Below, piece after piece: positions 63,872 to 64,000 of a stretch of DNA of 64,000 bases. Positions within the stretch are counted from its first letter, which is position 1. Every line of letters begins with the position of its first letter. The position numbers were made by a program, and so were the translations under genes. The DNA lies in assembly GCF_001467525.1 (NCBI RefSeq), contig NZ_LNXS01000029.1, positions 250,320 through 314,319 of the forward strand, in the 5' to 3' direction. The stretch is from Legionella anisa. GTDB lineage: Bacteria > Pseudomonadota > Gammaproteobacteria > Legionellales > Legionellaceae. The notes under the pieces were generated by a model. That model made no database searches, was not told the DNA's origin, and was given only the letters and a program-made list of their open reading frames with translations.

Positions 63872-64000
63872 CACTACTGTCCGGTAAAAATTTTGCTCTC
63901 CTGCAATAGGTAATGCCCCTAAATTTTTTTGTAGGCTCTTCAGCATTCATCTAGGCACATCACTTAATCTTGCTTCGATCTGCTCCCTCTCCCGCGCAAG

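Overview
This window looks like a chromosome segment from a Legionella-type gammaproteobacterium. The evidence is the AT-rich DNA, the block fmt-def-LysM-dprA-smg-topA, large proteins without recognisable family that resemble Dot/Icm substrates, and intergenic palindromes of the CCTGGGT...ACCCAGG type. The genus is an inference from gene content; no 16S gene is present.

Bases 1-19800 are mostly housekeeping. They hold the 3' end of dapA, a short BamC-like lipoprotein, a QEGLA-motif (DUF1704) metallopeptidase-like protein, and two minus-strand genes (a repeat-like hypothetical and a CPBP-like membrane protein). Next come rsmB-fmt and def (minus strand) and the plus-strand run LysM protein, dprA, smg, topA. 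After these lie a small lipoprotein, an 816-aa orphan protein, a fused 2-oxoacid dehydrogenase E1 alpha/beta, and a glutaryl-CoA dehydrogenase-like enzyme.

A tRNA-Pro(GGG) gene at 19868-19944 marks the edge of an accessory region (about 19945-35700). Its most unusual part is at 21141-23232: a good sigma70-type promoter, a 21-codon peptide gene too short for routine annotation, a hairpin, a 2OG-Fe(II) oxygenase and a 362-aa protein of unknown family. This has the layout of a minimal ribosomally made, modified peptide (RiPP) cassette. It is followed on the minus strand by a Rad50/RecF-like ATPase with a 64-aa partner, then ardA and ssb (typical mobile-element cargo), and then a cluster of transferases: GNAT, a GrpB-GNAT fusion, an APH-like kinase and an AAC(6')-like GNAT. 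Bases 31346-34927 are a complete recombinase-in-trio (RIT) element with three overlapping tyrosine recombinase genes, 30-bp perfect inverted repeats and 26-bp direct repeats. It abuts a serA gene that has lost its N-terminal half.

Bases 36049-40149 carry a queE-like radical SAM gene, a small zinc-ribbon protein, a DUF523 protein and a copper P-type ATPase. An 11.3-kb minus-strand gene (40190-51487) encodes a single 3765-aa polyketide synthase with three KS, two KR, one degenerate DH, two intact ACPs and a C-terminal condensation-like domain, but no AT and no thioesterase. Divergent from it are a SAM methyltransferase and a JmjC/cupin_8-type oxygenase with overlapping ends, so the three genes look like a biosynthetic cluster.

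The right end holds a TM0106-type RecB-like nuclease/helicase, small hypotheticals, a probably frameshifted hypothetical gene, a quinol-dependent nitric oxide reductase, an AlkA-like DNA glycosylase, a TehB-like methyltransferase, and an intergenic repeat element at the window edge.
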